A stretch of 64,000 nt of DNA from Streptomyces spiramyceticus (GCF_028807635.1 NZ_JARBAX010000002.1:124001-188000); one strand, 5' to 3'; numbered from the stretch's first letter, positions 46,258 to 56,700 are shown. The notes: generated from the sequence alone by a model not told the origin. A program made the numbers and translations.

Positions 46258-48867
46258 ATGGACTCGATGGCTTCCGACTCGACCCCGGCCCGCCCGGTCA
46301 AGACCGCTGTGATCGTGGACGGGTACTCGACCGGCACCTTCCTGCCCCCGGCCTTCGCCCGGCTCGGCATCGACCTGGTGCATGTCCACAGCACCGCCGA
46401 CCCCATGTCGACCATGCTCCAGCCGGACCTCGGCGCCTACCGGGAGAACTTCCACTGCCCGGACGACGCCGCCTTCGAGCGGACCGTCGAGGCACTCACT
46501 GCCCTCGGTCCTGTGGCCGTGCTGGCGGGCCAGGAGCCCGGTGTCCCGCTCGCCGACGCGCTCAGCGAGCGCCTGGGGCTGGCCACCAACGGCACGGCGC
46601 TCTCCAGTGCCCGCCGCGACAAGTACGAGATGATCGAGGCCCTGCGCCGCGCCGGAGTGCACTGCGCGGACCAGTACAAGAGCACCAGCCCGCAGGCCCT
46701 CGCCGACTGGGCCGAGCGGGCGGGCTCGTACCCCGTCGTCGTCAAGCCGCTGAGCTCGGCCTCGACCGACCACGTCTACCGCTGCCACAGCTCCGCCGAA
46801 GTCCTGGCGGCAGCCCGCGCGGTGCTCGGTTCCACGGACATCTTCGACCGGCCCAACACAGAGGCCCTCGTCCAGTCCTTCCTGGAGGGCACCGAGTACA
46901 TCGTCGACACCGTCAGCGTCGACGGCGACCGGTACGTGTGCGGAGTCTGGGAGTACGAGAAGCAGATTCTGCCGGGCGGCAAGAACATCTACGACCTCGA
47001 TGTCCTGCTCGACCCGGACACCGAGCCCGTACCCGAACTGATCGCCTACGTCGACACCGTGCTGAAGGCACTCGGCATCGAGCACGGCCCCGCCCACGCC
47101 GAGGTCATCATGACCCCGCAGGGCCCGGCCCTCGTCGAGATCGGTGCCCGCCTCAACGGCAACATGAACCCGGGCTTCCACGACATCTGCCTGGGCGCCA
47201 ACCAGGCCGACCTCACCGCCCTCGCCTACGCCCGCCCCCAGGAGTTCACGGACCGGTACGCCGGCCGCGTCTACTCCCCGCGCGCGGCCGCGGCCGTGCA
47301 CAGCACCCGTACGGAACTCGACGGCGTCGTGGAAGCCGTCAACCAGGACGTCGTCGACCGCATCGCGGCCCTGCCCAGCGTGCACCTGGTCGGCGTCAAG
47401 CTCGCACCCGGCAAGCGGATCAGCCCCACCGCCGACCTGCTCACCAGCCCGATGCGGATCTTCCTGACGGCACCCGACCCGGCCACGATCCGCGCGGACC
47501 GCGACACGATCCAGACGCTGAAGGACGACGTCTACGAGGTGGCCGGGGAAGACTGCCGCCCCAGCGTGCTCCTGCTCGGCACCGACAAGTACGTCATGCA
47601 GGCCTGCGTACGCAACGGCATCGACGCCGTCGTCGTCTGGGGCGCCGCAGGGTACGACCACGGACTCGCCGAAGTCCCCGAGGAGTTGAAGGTCCTCCTG
47701 GTCGAAGACCAGAAGAACCCCGAGACCATCCTCATGGCCCTGCACCGGGCCGGGCTCGGCAACCACCGCTTCGACGCCGTCCACACCTCCGACGAGTGGG
47801 GGCTGGTGACCGCCGGCGTCCTCGCCTCCTACCTCGGCTGCCGCGCCATCGACCCGGTGACCGCCGTCTACTTCCGGGACAAGTCGCTCCAGAAGCAGAA
47901 GGTCGCCGAGGCCGGGATCCCCACCGCCCGCGTCACCGTCATCGACGACGTCCACGACGTCTCCGGTGTCACCTGGGAGTACGAGAAGGCAGTGCTCAAG
48001 CCGGTCGCGGGAGCGGCGACCGCACGTACCGCCGTCGTCGACAGCCTGGAGGGCCTGCGCGCCCTGAGCCGCCGCTACCGGGCGGACCGCACCGCGCAGC
48101 GCACCTTCGTCCTGGAGGAGTACATCGGCGGCGAGGAGTGGATCGCGGACGGCTTCCTCCACGACGGCGAACTGCGCTTCCTGGCCGTCGGCCGCTACGG
48201 CGCCCCCTGCCTGACCATGATCGACCAGCAGACCCCGCTGTGGATGAGGCACTTCGACCCCAAGGACGAGACCTGGGCGTACGACCGTGCGGAACCGGTG
48301 ATACGTCGCTCACTCGACGCCCTCGGCCTGCGTGACGGCGTCTTCCACATGGAGCTCTTCCACGACCCGGAGACCGGCCGCCTCACCTTCAGCGAGTGCG
48401 CGGCCCGCCGCGGCGGAGCCCTCATCCACGAGCAGATCCAGGCGAAGTTCGGCATCCACCTGGGCGAGGCGGCGCTGCTGAGCGTCCTCGGCCGGGAGCC
48501 GCGCGCAGATGTCGGACACCGCCCGGAGATCTTCGGCACCAGCTACCTCAAGGGCCGGGCCGGGACCCTCCTCACCTGCCCGTCCCCGGCCGAGCTGCGC
48601 ACCCTGCCGGGCGTCGAGTTCGCCCGGGTGGAGTTCCCGGCGGGAGGCACCTTCCTCGGCGACATCGACAACACCAACCACCGGATGGGACAGGTACTCG
48701 TGTCGGCGGCGAGCGAGGAGGAGCTCGAAACACGCTTCGCCGACGTACGGGCCTGGTTCGACGAGCGCCTCGTGGTGGCTCCGCAAGGTGTCACCGGCCG
48801 CGAACTGCGCGCATGGGGCCGCGAGCAGCGTCCCGACGCGGACTTCCGGGACACGCTGTGGCAGTGA
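46258..48867 (+). CDS. Tandem double ATP-grasp ligase
   Basis: This protein of about 869 aa holds two complete ATP-grasp units. Unit 1 (about 10-440) has YPVVVKPLSSASTDHV and EVIMTPQGPALVEIGARLNG and is a close relative of the single ligase at 41.7-43.0 kb. Unit 2 (about 445-869) has AVLKPVAGAATARTAVV, FVLEEYIGGEEWIADGF and LTFSECAARRGG. Two acyl-phosphate ligase sites in one chain could make two successive peptide bonds. Start choice among GTG 46255, ATG 46258 and ATG 46267 is uncertain. It follows the peptide gene by 62 bp and is probably in its operon. The MFS start overlaps its stop. Confidence 0.88.
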   Translation: MDSMASDSTPARPVKTAVIVDGYSTGTFLPPAFARLGIDLVHVHSTADPMSTMLQPDLGAYRENFHCPDDAAFERTVEALTALGPVAVLAGQEPGVPLADALSERLGLATNGTALSSARRDKYEMIEALRRAGVHCADQYKSTSPQALADWAERAGSYPVVVKPLSSASTDHVYRCHSSAEVLAAARAVLGSTDIFDRPNTEALVQSFLEGTEYIVDTVSVDGDRYVCGVWEYEKQILPGGKNIYDLDVLLDPDTEPVPELIAYVDTVLKALGIEHGPAHAEVIMTPQGPALVEIGARLNGNMNPGFHDICLGANQADLTALAYARPQEFTDRYAGRVYSPRAAAAVHSTRTELDGVVEAVNQDVVDRIAALPSVHLVGVKLAPGKRISPTADLLTSPMRIFLTAPDPATIRADRDTIQTLKDDVYEVAGEDCRPSVLLLGTDKYVMQACVRNGIDAVVVWGAAGYDHGLAEVPEELKVLLVEDQKNPETILMALHRAGLGNHRFDAVHTSDEWGLVTAGVLASYLGCRAIDPVTAVYFRDKSLQKQKVAEAGIPTARVTVIDDVHDVSGVTWEYEKAVLKPVAGAATARTAVVDSLEGLRALSRRYRADRTAQRTFVLEEYIGGEEWIADGFLHDGELRFLAVGRYGAPCLTMIDQQTPLWMRHFDPKDETWAYDRAEPVIRRSLDALGLRDGVFHMELFHDPETGRLTFSECAARRGGALIHEQIQAKFGIHLGEAALLSVLGREPRADVGHRPEIFGTSYLKGRAGTLLTCPSPAELRTLPGVEFARVEFPAGGTFLGDIDNTNHRMGQVLVSAASEEELETRFADVRAWFDERLVVAPQGVTGRELRAWGREQRPDADFRDTLWQ

Positions 48868-50135
48868 CCACGGGCCCGGAGGCCGGCCCCTCCGCCGGCC
48901 GGCCGGGACCGCTCGCGCGGCTGCTGCCGGAGCGCGGGCCCCGACGCACCCTGGCCGGGGCGACGTTCGTGAACGCCTTCGGCAGCGGGATGTTCATGTC
49001 CTCCAGCGCCCTGTACTTCACCAGGGTCGTCCACCTCCCCATGTCCCAGGTGGCGTTCGGACTGTTCGCCGGGGCGATGGTCGGCCTGGTGGCCGGCATC
49101 CTCGGCGGCCGTATCGCCGACCGCTGGGGCGCCCGGGAGACCCAGATCGCGGTGATGCTCTCGGGCACGGTCTTCATGGGCTGCTTCCTGCTGGTCGACG
49201 CCTTCTGGTCGTTCGTCCTGATCTCGGTCCTCACGGGTGTGGTCTTCGCGGCCGACAAGTCCAGCCGCGCCCCCCTGGTACGAGCCTTCGGCGGGGACGA
49301 CCCGGCCCGGTTCCGCGCCTACCTGCGGGCCGCCACCAACCTGGGCATCTCGCTCGGCGCGCTGGTCGCCGGCGTGGCCATCCAGCTCGACACGGCACCC
49401 GCCTATCTGAGCCTGGTCGGCGGCCGGGCCCTGGCCTTCGCGGGCTGCGCCCTGGCCCTGCTGTGGCTGCCCCGGCCGGTGCCGGTCCCCGTACCACCGC
49501 TCAGCGGCCGCTGGGACGCTCTGCGGGACCGGCCCTACCTCGCGGCCACCGTCCTCAACTGCCTGATGTCGCTGCACTTCGCGGTGCCGACGTTTCTCCT
49601 GCCGCTGTGGATCGTGGAGCACACCCAGGCGCCCCGCTGGCTCGTCTCCGGGGTACTGGTACTCAACACCGTGCTTGTCATCACCCTCCAGGTCGCGGTC
49701 AGCAAGAACGTCTCCGACCCCGACTCGGCAGGCAGCCGGATGCGCTGGGCGGGACTGGCGATCTGCGCCGGGCTGGTGCTGATGATGGCAGCCGGCAGCG
49801 TGCCCGCCTGGGCCGCCGCCGGGCTCCTCCTGGCGGCCACGGCCGTATACACGCTCGGCGAGCTGTGGCACGCGGCGTCCGCCATGGAGTACTCCTTCGG
49901 GCTCGCCGCACCGCACGCCCAGGGCCAGTACTCCGGGGTCTTCGGCCTCGGCGGCGGCCTCGCCGAGGCGCTTGCACCCGCCGTGCTGGGCACCCTCGCC
50001 TTCGGACTCGGGCGCCCCGGCTGGTTCCTGCTGGGCGGGCTATTCCTCCTCGTCGGCTTCGCGAGCCGCCCTCTCGTCTCCTGGGCCGTCCGTACGTCGC
50101 CGCAGGTCCGGGCGTACGAAGTCCCTTGCCCGTAA
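48864..50135 (+). CDS. MFS transporter (related to the 57.6 kb pump)
   Basis: This 423-aa permease has about 12 transmembrane helices. Recognisable stretches are FGSGMFMSSSALYF, VGLVAGILGGRIADRWG (MFS motif A region) and LPLWIVEHTQAP. Similar positions in the second pump at 57.6 kb (LPLW/VPLW; LNTVLVITLQV against VNTVLTVVLQV) show the two are paralogues. It starts at GTG 48864, overlapping the double ATP-grasp stop by 4 bp. Export of the cluster product or self-resistance is the likely role. A GTG two codons earlier is possible. Confidence 0.87.
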   Translation: MTTGPEAGPSAGRPGPLARLLPERGPRRTLAGATFVNAFGSGMFMSSSALYFTRVVHLPMSQVAFGLFAGAMVGLVAGILGGRIADRWGARETQIAVMLSGTVFMGCFLLVDAFWSFVLISVLTGVVFAADKSSRAPLVRAFGGDDPARFRAYLRAATNLGISLGALVAGVAIQLDTAPAYLSLVGGRALAFAGCALALLWLPRPVPVPVPPLSGRWDALRDRPYLAATVLNCLMSLHFAVPTFLLPLWIVEHTQAPRWLVSGVLVLNTVLVITLQVAVSKNVSDPDSAGSRMRWAGLAICAGLVLMMAAGSVPAWAAAGLLLAATAVYTLGELWHAASAMEYSFGLAAPHAQGQYSGVFGLGGGLAEALAPAVLGTLAFGLGRPGWFLLGGLFLLVGFASRPLVSWAVRTSPQVRAYEVPCP

Positions 50136-50204
50136 CCGCTCTTCTCCCCGTAACCCCATCACGCACACCGTCCGGGCGACCGCCCGGAGAGAACGGAGAT
50201 CACC

Positions 50205-50777
50205 ATGGCCACGCCCACCCTCAGCACGATCGACACCGAGCTGGTCGAGATCGTCGCCGGGCTCCAGCTCGACCACGACAAGATCGTCGAGGCGTACCAC
50301 CAGTACATCGAGCGCGTCCCCGCCGCGGCGTCCGGCAAGCCGGAGGACCGCCTGCGCCGCCTCGGCCTGACCCACCGCGCCGGTGCCGAGGACCAGTGGC
50401 GCGACGCCGGCAACGGCCAGTTCAACCAGGAGACCGGCGAGAAGAACTTCGAGGAGAACGAGTTCGCGTTCTTCAACGAGGCGCTCAAGGACACCTACTT
50501 CTACGAGCTCTACAAGCAACTGCCGTTCCGCCCCGGCCGCATGCGTCTCGTCACCCTGCACCCGGGCGAGATCTACCACATGCACACCGACCACTCCCGT
50601 GTCGCGCACGTGGCGATCCAGACCAACGAGGACAGCCGCCTGCTCTTCCGCAGCGGCCACACCTACCACGTGCCCACCGACGGCCGGGTCCACATCCTCA
50701 ACACCCTCCGCCACCACTCCGCCTACAACGCCGGTGGCACGGACCGCATCCACCTCACCATGACCCTCACCGACTGA
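50205..50777 (+). CDS. AspH-family 2OG-Fe(II) hydroxylase
   Basis: This 190-aa protein fits the aspartyl/asparaginyl beta-hydroxylase fold. The iron ligands are in HMHTDHSRVAHVAIQTN (HxD) and LNTLRHHSAYN, and the 2OG-binding Arg is in GGTDRIHLTMTL. These enzymes hydroxylate amino acid side chains using 2-oxoglutarate and oxygen; bacterial cluster members often act on free or carrier-bound amino acids. The ATG follows GGAGATCACC. It is between the MFS pump and the NRPS, and may hydroxylate the amino acid loaded by the latter. The N-terminal 70 residues are helical and acidic. Confidence 0.85.
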   Translation: MATPTLSTIDTELVEIVAGLQLDHDKIVEAYHQYIERVPAAASGKPEDRLRRLGLTHRAGAEDQWRDAGNGQFNQETGEKNFEENEFAFFNEALKDTYFYELYKQLPFRPGRMRLVTLHPGEIYHMHTDHSRVAHVAIQTNEDSRLLFRSGHTYHVPTDGRVHILNTLRHHSAYNAGGTDRIHLTMTLTD

Positions 50778-50785
50778 GGGGATGG

Positions 50786-50943
50786 GGGGTGTCCGGCGGA
50801 TCAGGCTGGGCTCGCGACGCCCTGCGACTCCGTCTCCGGCGTTGTCGTCGGTCGCCGATGCTCCGCATCGACTCCCTCCTCCGCCTTGGATACGAAGCCG
50901 CATGGCGCCGCTCCCTGATCCAGCCTGATCCGCCGGACACCCC
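50786..50943. repeat. 24-bp inverted repeat with 110-bp spacer
   Basis: Perfectly complementary arms (50786-50809 and 50920-50943) flank a GC-rich 110-bp spacer that has its own imperfect pairing (GCCGATGCTCCGCATCGACTC region). It sits in the 209-bp gap between the hydroxylase and the NRPS. It resembles a palindromic element that I recall being scattered in streptomycete genomes. It may act as a terminator or attenuator. Confidence 0.75.
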
Positions 50944-50986
50944 CTCCCCGCAGCACCGCGTCCCGACCGCCACCGAAGGAGTTCCG

Positions 50987-53728
50987 ATGTCATCGCCGTC
51001 CGCCGCCCCCCTCGACCATCCCCGGGCCGAGGACAGGAGCGAGGCGTTCCAGCAGTGGGCCGACGAGGTCCGCGCTGCCACCACCGACCGCCCGCTGGGC
51101 GTCGGAGGCGCCCGTCCCGTCCCCGCCGGACGGACCGCAGTGGTGCGCCTGCCTCTCGACCCCGCTCTGCGGGCGGCGGTCGGACGCACGGCCCGCGAGC
51201 ACGCGGTCACCCCACTGACCGTCGGCCTCGCCGCGCTGGCCGTGACCCTGACGCGGCGTACGGGTACGGACCGTGCGGTGGCGGGGGCGCTGCGGGTACC
51301 TGTCGTGCTCGCGGTACGGGACGACCTGACCCGCGCCGAGCTGCTGGCCGGTACGGACCTCGCGCTGGAGCGGTCCCTCTCGCTCTGGACCGACGGTACG
51401 GACGCGCAGATCCCGGACCATGCGGTGGAGTTCCGGCACGGTGCGGCCCCCACCACGCTGTCCGGCGCCCGCGAGATCGGCATCGCGCTGTGCGACGGCG
51501 ACCCCGCCGAGGGCGTCGCCCACCTCGTGGCGCTGTACAACGCCGACCGGTACACCGAGGACAGCGTCTCGGCACTCCTCGGTCAACTGCGCACCGTCCT
51601 GCGTACGTTGACGGGCGAAGAGCCCGTGACCGCCGGCGCTCTGCCGCTGCTGGACGAGGCCGAGCAGCAGGCATTGCTGGGCCTCGGGACCGGCGACCCG
51701 CTGCCGGAGGACGGCCGCGAGCCGGTGCACGCACAGGTCGCCGCGCTCGCCGCCGCCGACCCCGGCCGCATCGCACTTGTCTGCGGGGACGAGCAGGTCA
51801 CACGGGGCGAACTCGACGCGTGGGCCGGGCGGATCGCCGCCCGGCTGGCCTCGGCCGGTGTCGGACCCGGCGACCGCGTCGGCATCCTCGCCGACCGCTC
51901 CACGGCCATGGTCGCGGCGGTGCTCGGCGCCGTCCGCACCGGAGCCGCCTACGTACCCGTCGACCCGGCCAACCCCGACGAGCGGATCGCCGCGGTGCTC
52001 ACCGACGCCCGGGTCTCCGCCGTCGTGGTGACCGGCGCGCTCGGGCAGCCGGTCGCCCCGCTCGGTGTGGGCGTCGTGACGGCGGACGAGTCCGCGGTGC
52101 GGGGGGAGAGCGAGGCCCTGTCGGCGGCGGGCTCGCGGGACGAGGCCAACATCGACGAGCCTGCGGTACGGCGGGACGGGAAGTTCCTGCCCGGTGCCCT
52201 AACCGGCCTGCGGGACGCCGCCGTCGTGCCCGCCGCGGGCGGCCGCGCGGTGGCGCCTGACGCCGGCGAGCCCGGGCAGCGCAGCACCCCGATCGGCCCG
52301 GGCGACGCCGCCTACCTCATCTACACCTCCGGCAGCACCGGCACCCCCAAGGGCGTGGTGGTCGAGCACGCCCAGCTGGCCGCCTCCACCCGGGCCCGCC
52401 GGGAGGTCTACCCCGGCGAGCCGGTCTTCCTGCTGCTCTCCCCGCTCGCATTCGACTCCTCGGTCGCCGGGCTCTGGGGCACTCTCACCGCCGGTGGCCG
52501 CCTGGTCGTCGCCGGGCCGGACGAGTTCCGCGACCCGGACGCCCTGCTGAAACTCGTCGAACGGCACGCGGTCACACACCTGTTGTGCGTCCCGTCCCTG
52601 TACGACACGCTGCTCGCCGCGGGCGAGCGGCTCGGCCTGTCCCGGCTCGCCTCCCTGACCACGGTGATCACAGCCGGCGAGGCGCTCCCGGAGGCCCTGC
52701 TGCGCCGGCACGCCGAGGCGCTCGGCAGCGCAGCCGTGCTCGTCAACGAGTACGGGCCGACCGAGGCCACCGTCTGGGCCAGCTACCGGCGCTTCGACAC
52801 GGCCGGACCGGTCGACATCGGCGGCCCCGTACCGGGCACGCGGCTCTACGTCCTGGACGAGGCCGGCCGCCTGGTGCCGCCCGGCATCACCGGCGAGCTC
52901 CACATCGGCGGCGCCGGCGTCTCCCGGGGCTACTTCGGCCGCCCCGACGCCACGTCACGGGTGTTCACCGCCGACCCCTTCGCTGGAGAGGACGCTCGGA
53001 TGTACCGCACCGGCGACCTGGTGCGCTGGTCCGGCGCCGGCACCCTTGAGTTCCTCGGGCGCCGCGACAACCAGGTGAAGATCCGCGGCCATCGCGTCGA
53101 ACTCGGCGCCGTGGAATCCGCGTTGCGCGCCTGCCCCGGTATCCGCGAGGCCGTGGTCGTACCGGACTCCGCCGGCACCCGGCTCACTGCATTCGTGGTC
53201 ACCGCCGCACCGGACGAGCTGCCCGCCGTACGGGAGAGGCTGGTGCGGACGCTGCCCGAGGCTGCGGTCCCGTCCACGCTGCATGCACTGGACGCCTTCC
53301 CGGTCACGGTCAACGGCAAGGCCGACCGTGCCGCGCTGGCCGCGCTGGTCGAGCAGGAGGCGCAGTCGGTGGCGCCGGCGATGCCCGCGCCGTCGAGCGG
53401 TGACCCCCTCGGCCAGGTCTCGGCCGCGTGGGCGGAAGTCCTGCAGGTCTCCTCCGTGCCGGGTGACGTCAACTTCTTCGATCTCGGCGGGCACTCGCTG
53501 CTGATCATCCGCCTCCAGGACGCCCTGGGACGCCATACCGGCGTACGGCCGTCCGTCGTCGACCTGTTCCGCTGCTCCACGGTGAACGCGCAGGCCGAGC
53601 TCGTCCGGGCCGGCGCCGCAGCGGGCCCCGGCACGGCAGCACCGGCGAACGACCGGGCCGAGCGGGCCCGCCGCGAACGCGTCGCCCGCGCCCGCCAGCG
53701 CCGCGTACAGCAGGGAGCGGCCCGATGA
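50987..53728 (+). CDS. NRPS, partial condensation-adenylation-thiolation
   Basis: This 913-aa synthetase has a partial C-domain remnant (about 1-230) without the HHxxxDG motif. An A domain (about 240-760) shows YTSGSTGTPKGVV, NEYGPTEATVW, MYRTGDLVRW and VNGKADR, and a T domain (about 790-870) shows FFDLGGHSLL. I read the specificity code as D-S-A-L-I-A-E-V-W-K, which I cannot assign. The A-T unit probably loads one amino acid and passes it to the PKS encoded next. The ATG at 50987 follows GAAGGAG. Its stop overlaps the PKS start by 4 bp. Confidence 0.92.
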   Translation: MSSPSAAPLDHPRAEDRSEAFQQWADEVRAATTDRPLGVGGARPVPAGRTAVVRLPLDPALRAAVGRTAREHAVTPLTVGLAALAVTLTRRTGTDRAVAGALRVPVVLAVRDDLTRAELLAGTDLALERSLSLWTDGTDAQIPDHAVEFRHGAAPTTLSGAREIGIALCDGDPAEGVAHLVALYNADRYTEDSVSALLGQLRTVLRTLTGEEPVTAGALPLLDEAEQQALLGLGTGDPLPEDGREPVHAQVAALAAADPGRIALVCGDEQVTRGELDAWAGRIAARLASAGVGPGDRVGILADRSTAMVAAVLGAVRTGAAYVPVDPANPDERIAAVLTDARVSAVVVTGALGQPVAPLGVGVVTADESAVRGESEALSAAGSRDEANIDEPAVRRDGKFLPGALTGLRDAAVVPAAGGRAVAPDAGEPGQRSTPIGPGDAAYLIYTSGSTGTPKGVVVEHAQLAASTRARREVYPGEPVFLLLSPLAFDSSVAGLWGTLTAGGRLVVAGPDEFRDPDALLKLVERHAVTHLLCVPSLYDTLLAAGERLGLSRLASLTTVITAGEALPEALLRRHAEALGSAAVLVNEYGPTEATVWASYRRFDTAGPVDIGGPVPGTRLYVLDEAGRLVPPGITGELHIGGAGVSRGYFGRPDATSRVFTADPFAGEDARMYRTGDLVRWSGAGTLEFLGRRDNQVKIRGHRVELGAVESALRACPGIREAVVVPDSAGTRLTAFVVTAAPDELPAVRERLVRTLPEAAVPSTLHALDAFPVTVNGKADRAALAALVEQEAQSVAPAMPAPSSGDPLGQVSAAWAEVLQVSSVPGDVNFFDLGGHSLLIIRLQDALGRHTGVRPSVVDLFRCSTVNAQAELVRAGAAAGPGTAAPANDRAERARRERVARARQRRVQQGAAR

Positions 53729-56700
53729 CCGGCTTCCCACGGCGTACCGATGAGACCGCTGAGACCGCGCACGAGCGGTACTCCCAGGAAACCGCGCACG
53801 AGCGATACTCCGACGAAGCGGAGCGCGACCGCTCCCTGGACATCGCCGTCACCGGTATGGCCGGACGCTTCCCCGGAGCCGCCGACATCCCCTCCTGGTG
53901 GCAGGCACTGCTCCGCGGCGAGATCCTCACCACCCGCCTCGACCGCCGCACACTCCTGGACGCCGGCGAGTCCGCGAACGTACTGGACGACCCCGACTAC
54001 GTGCCCGTACGAGGGCTGCTCGACGACGCCGACCGGTTCGACCACGAGCTGTTCGGCATCAGCCGGCGCGAGGCCGAACTCATGGACCCGCAGCACCGGT
54101 TGATGCTGGAGGCCGCCTGGACCGCGCTGGAGGACGCGGGCTGCGACCCCACCGCCGAGCCACGGGTCACCGGCGTCTACGCCTCCGCCAGCAGCAGCGC
54201 GTACCTGCGCGCCATGCTCACGTCGAACACCCTGGACGCGGCGGGCGTCGAGGAGGCCCTGCGGGCCAACGAGCCCGACTACATGGCGACCCGGATCGCC
54301 TACCGGCTCGGCTTGACCGGCCCTGCTCTCAGCGTGCTGACCGCCTGCTCCTCCTCACTGGTCGCGGTGCACCTCGCCGTACAGGCCCTGTTGAACGGGG
54401 AGTGCGAACAGGCCGTGGTCGTCGCCGCGGCAGTCGACTTCCCCCAGGCCGGACACGTCCACCTGCCGGGCGGCATCCTCTCCGCGTCCGGCGAGTGCCG
54501 GCCCTTCGACGCGGAAGCCGACGGCGCGCTTGCCGGATCCGGGGTCGTGGCCGTGGTCCTGCGCCCCTACGAGGACGCCGCCGCCGACGGCTGCGACCCG
54601 TACGGGGTGATCATCGGGACGGCCGTCAACAACGACGGCTCCGCGAAGGCCGGCTACCAGGCGCCCTCCGCCACCGGCCAGGAGGCGGTTATCCGCGCCG
54701 CCCTCGCGGCCGCGGACATCGAGGCCGACTCCCTCGGCTACCTGGAAGCGCATGCCACCGGTACCCGCGTCGGCGACCCGATCGAGTGGTCGGCCGCCTC
54801 GTCCGTCCTGCGCGAACTCGGCGCCCGCCCGGGCGGGATCGCCGTCGGCGCCGTCAAGGCCAACATCGGCCACCTCGACGCGGCCTCGGGTCTGGTCTCG
54901 CTCATCAAGACCCTGCTGGTGGTCCGGGAGGGCGAAGTGCCACCCGTGGCCGGGTTCCGCAGCCTCAACCCGCTGCTGGAGACGGATGGTTCGCCGCTGT
55001 ACGTGCCCACCGGGCGCCTGGACTGGGACGGCGGACCGGGACCGCGCCGGGCGGGCGTCAGCTCCTTCGGTATCGGCGGTACGAACGCCCACGTCGTTGT
55101 CGAGCAGGCGCGGTTGCGGCCCACGACAGGCGAGCGCAACCCAGCTGACCGTCCCGCGACCGTCGGGCACGAGCAGGTACGGCCCGCGTCCGGTGAGGGA
55201 GCCATGACCGACGAGCGGCCACTGGAACGCCCCCCGACCGACCAGGTGTTGATGCTCTCGGCCGCCGACCCCGACGCCCTCGCGCGCGCGGCGCACCGGC
55301 TCGCGGACCGTCTCCCTGAGCTCCATTCAGTGGCGCTCGCCGACATCGCCCACACCCTGGCGACCGGCCGTGCCCGGCTGCCCCACCGCACCGCCGTCGC
55401 GGGCCGCACCCACCAAGAGCTGGCCGACCGGCTGCGCACTCTCGCCGCGTCGGTGAGGGGGAACGAGGCGGGGACCGCGACCGCGTCCAGGGCCGGATCC
55501 GTGTACAAGGCGGCCGCCACCTCCGCGCCCGTCGTCCTCCTGCTGCCCGGTCAGGGCAGCCAGCGTCCCGGCATGGCCCGGCCGTTCCAGCAGGCGCTGC
55601 CCGGGTTCGATGCCGCGCTGGAGGAGTGCCTCGGGCACTTCGGGCCCGCCCTGGCGGCACAGTTGCGCACCGCCCTGTTCGACCCGGAGTTCCCGGCCGG
55701 TGAGCTGGCCCGTACGGAACTGGCGCAGCCCGCGCTGTTCTGCGTCGAGTTCGCGGTGGCCACGGCGCTCACCGGCCTCGGGCTTCGCCCCGTCGCGCTC
55801 GCCGGGCACAGCCTCGGCGAGATCACCGCCGCCGCACTGTCCGGCGTACTCGGGCTCGCGGACGCCGCCGATCTGGTGACCGTACGCGGCGGGGCCATGC
55901 AGGCCTGCCCGCCGGGTGCGATGGTCTCCCTCGCCGTGGGCGAGGAGCGGGCCCTGGAGCTGGCGGAGCGGTTCTCGGCGACGAGCGGACACCGGCTGGA
56001 GCTGGCCGCGGTCAACACCACCGAGAGCGCTGTGCTGGCCGGGCCCGTGGAAGCCGTGGACGCCTTCCAGGCATGGATCGGCGACCGCGAGACCACACGC
56101 CGGCTGCGTACCAGCCACGCCTTCCACACCGGGATGCTCGACCCGGCCGTGGTCCGGCTGCGGGAGGCTGCGGCGGGGATCACCCTCGGCCGCCCCGCAC
56201 TGCCGTACCTGGCCAACGCCACCGGGACGCTCGTTGCGGCCGGGAGCGCCGTCGAGGCCGGTTCCTTCGCCGAACAGGCCCGCAGCGCGGTGCGGTTCGC
56301 GACCGGTCTGGCCGCGATCGCGGAGGCGTTCCCGGGGGCCGTGGCCGTCGAAGCCGGACCCGGCAAGGCCCTGAGCGGGATGGCCGAGGCCGCGGGGCTG
56401 ACCGCGGTGGCGCTCAGCCCCGGGCGCTCCGAACGCCCTGGCGAGGAGACGCTGCTGGCTCTGGCGGAGCTGTGGGCCATGGGCCTGCCCGTGGACCCGG
56501 CCGACCTGACCGGTCCCGGCCGCCCGGCGCACCTGCCCGGGTACGCCTTCGCGGGGCCGCGCCTGCTGGCACCGGCGGCGGCCGTCCGTACGGCCCTGAT
56601 TGCGGCGCCCGTCGCGGTCCCGGCAGAGCAGGAGCCCGTACCGGCGGCGGAGAAGACTCCGGCCGAATCGGTCGCGGCCCTGTGGACGGACCTGCTGGGC

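Noticed and set aside
48509..50986. Long forward frame joined to the NRPS (total 1739 codons)
   Set aside because: The NRPS begins at ATG 50987 with a ribosome site. Upstream codons overlap the ligase, MFS and hydroxylase genes and are not protein-like.
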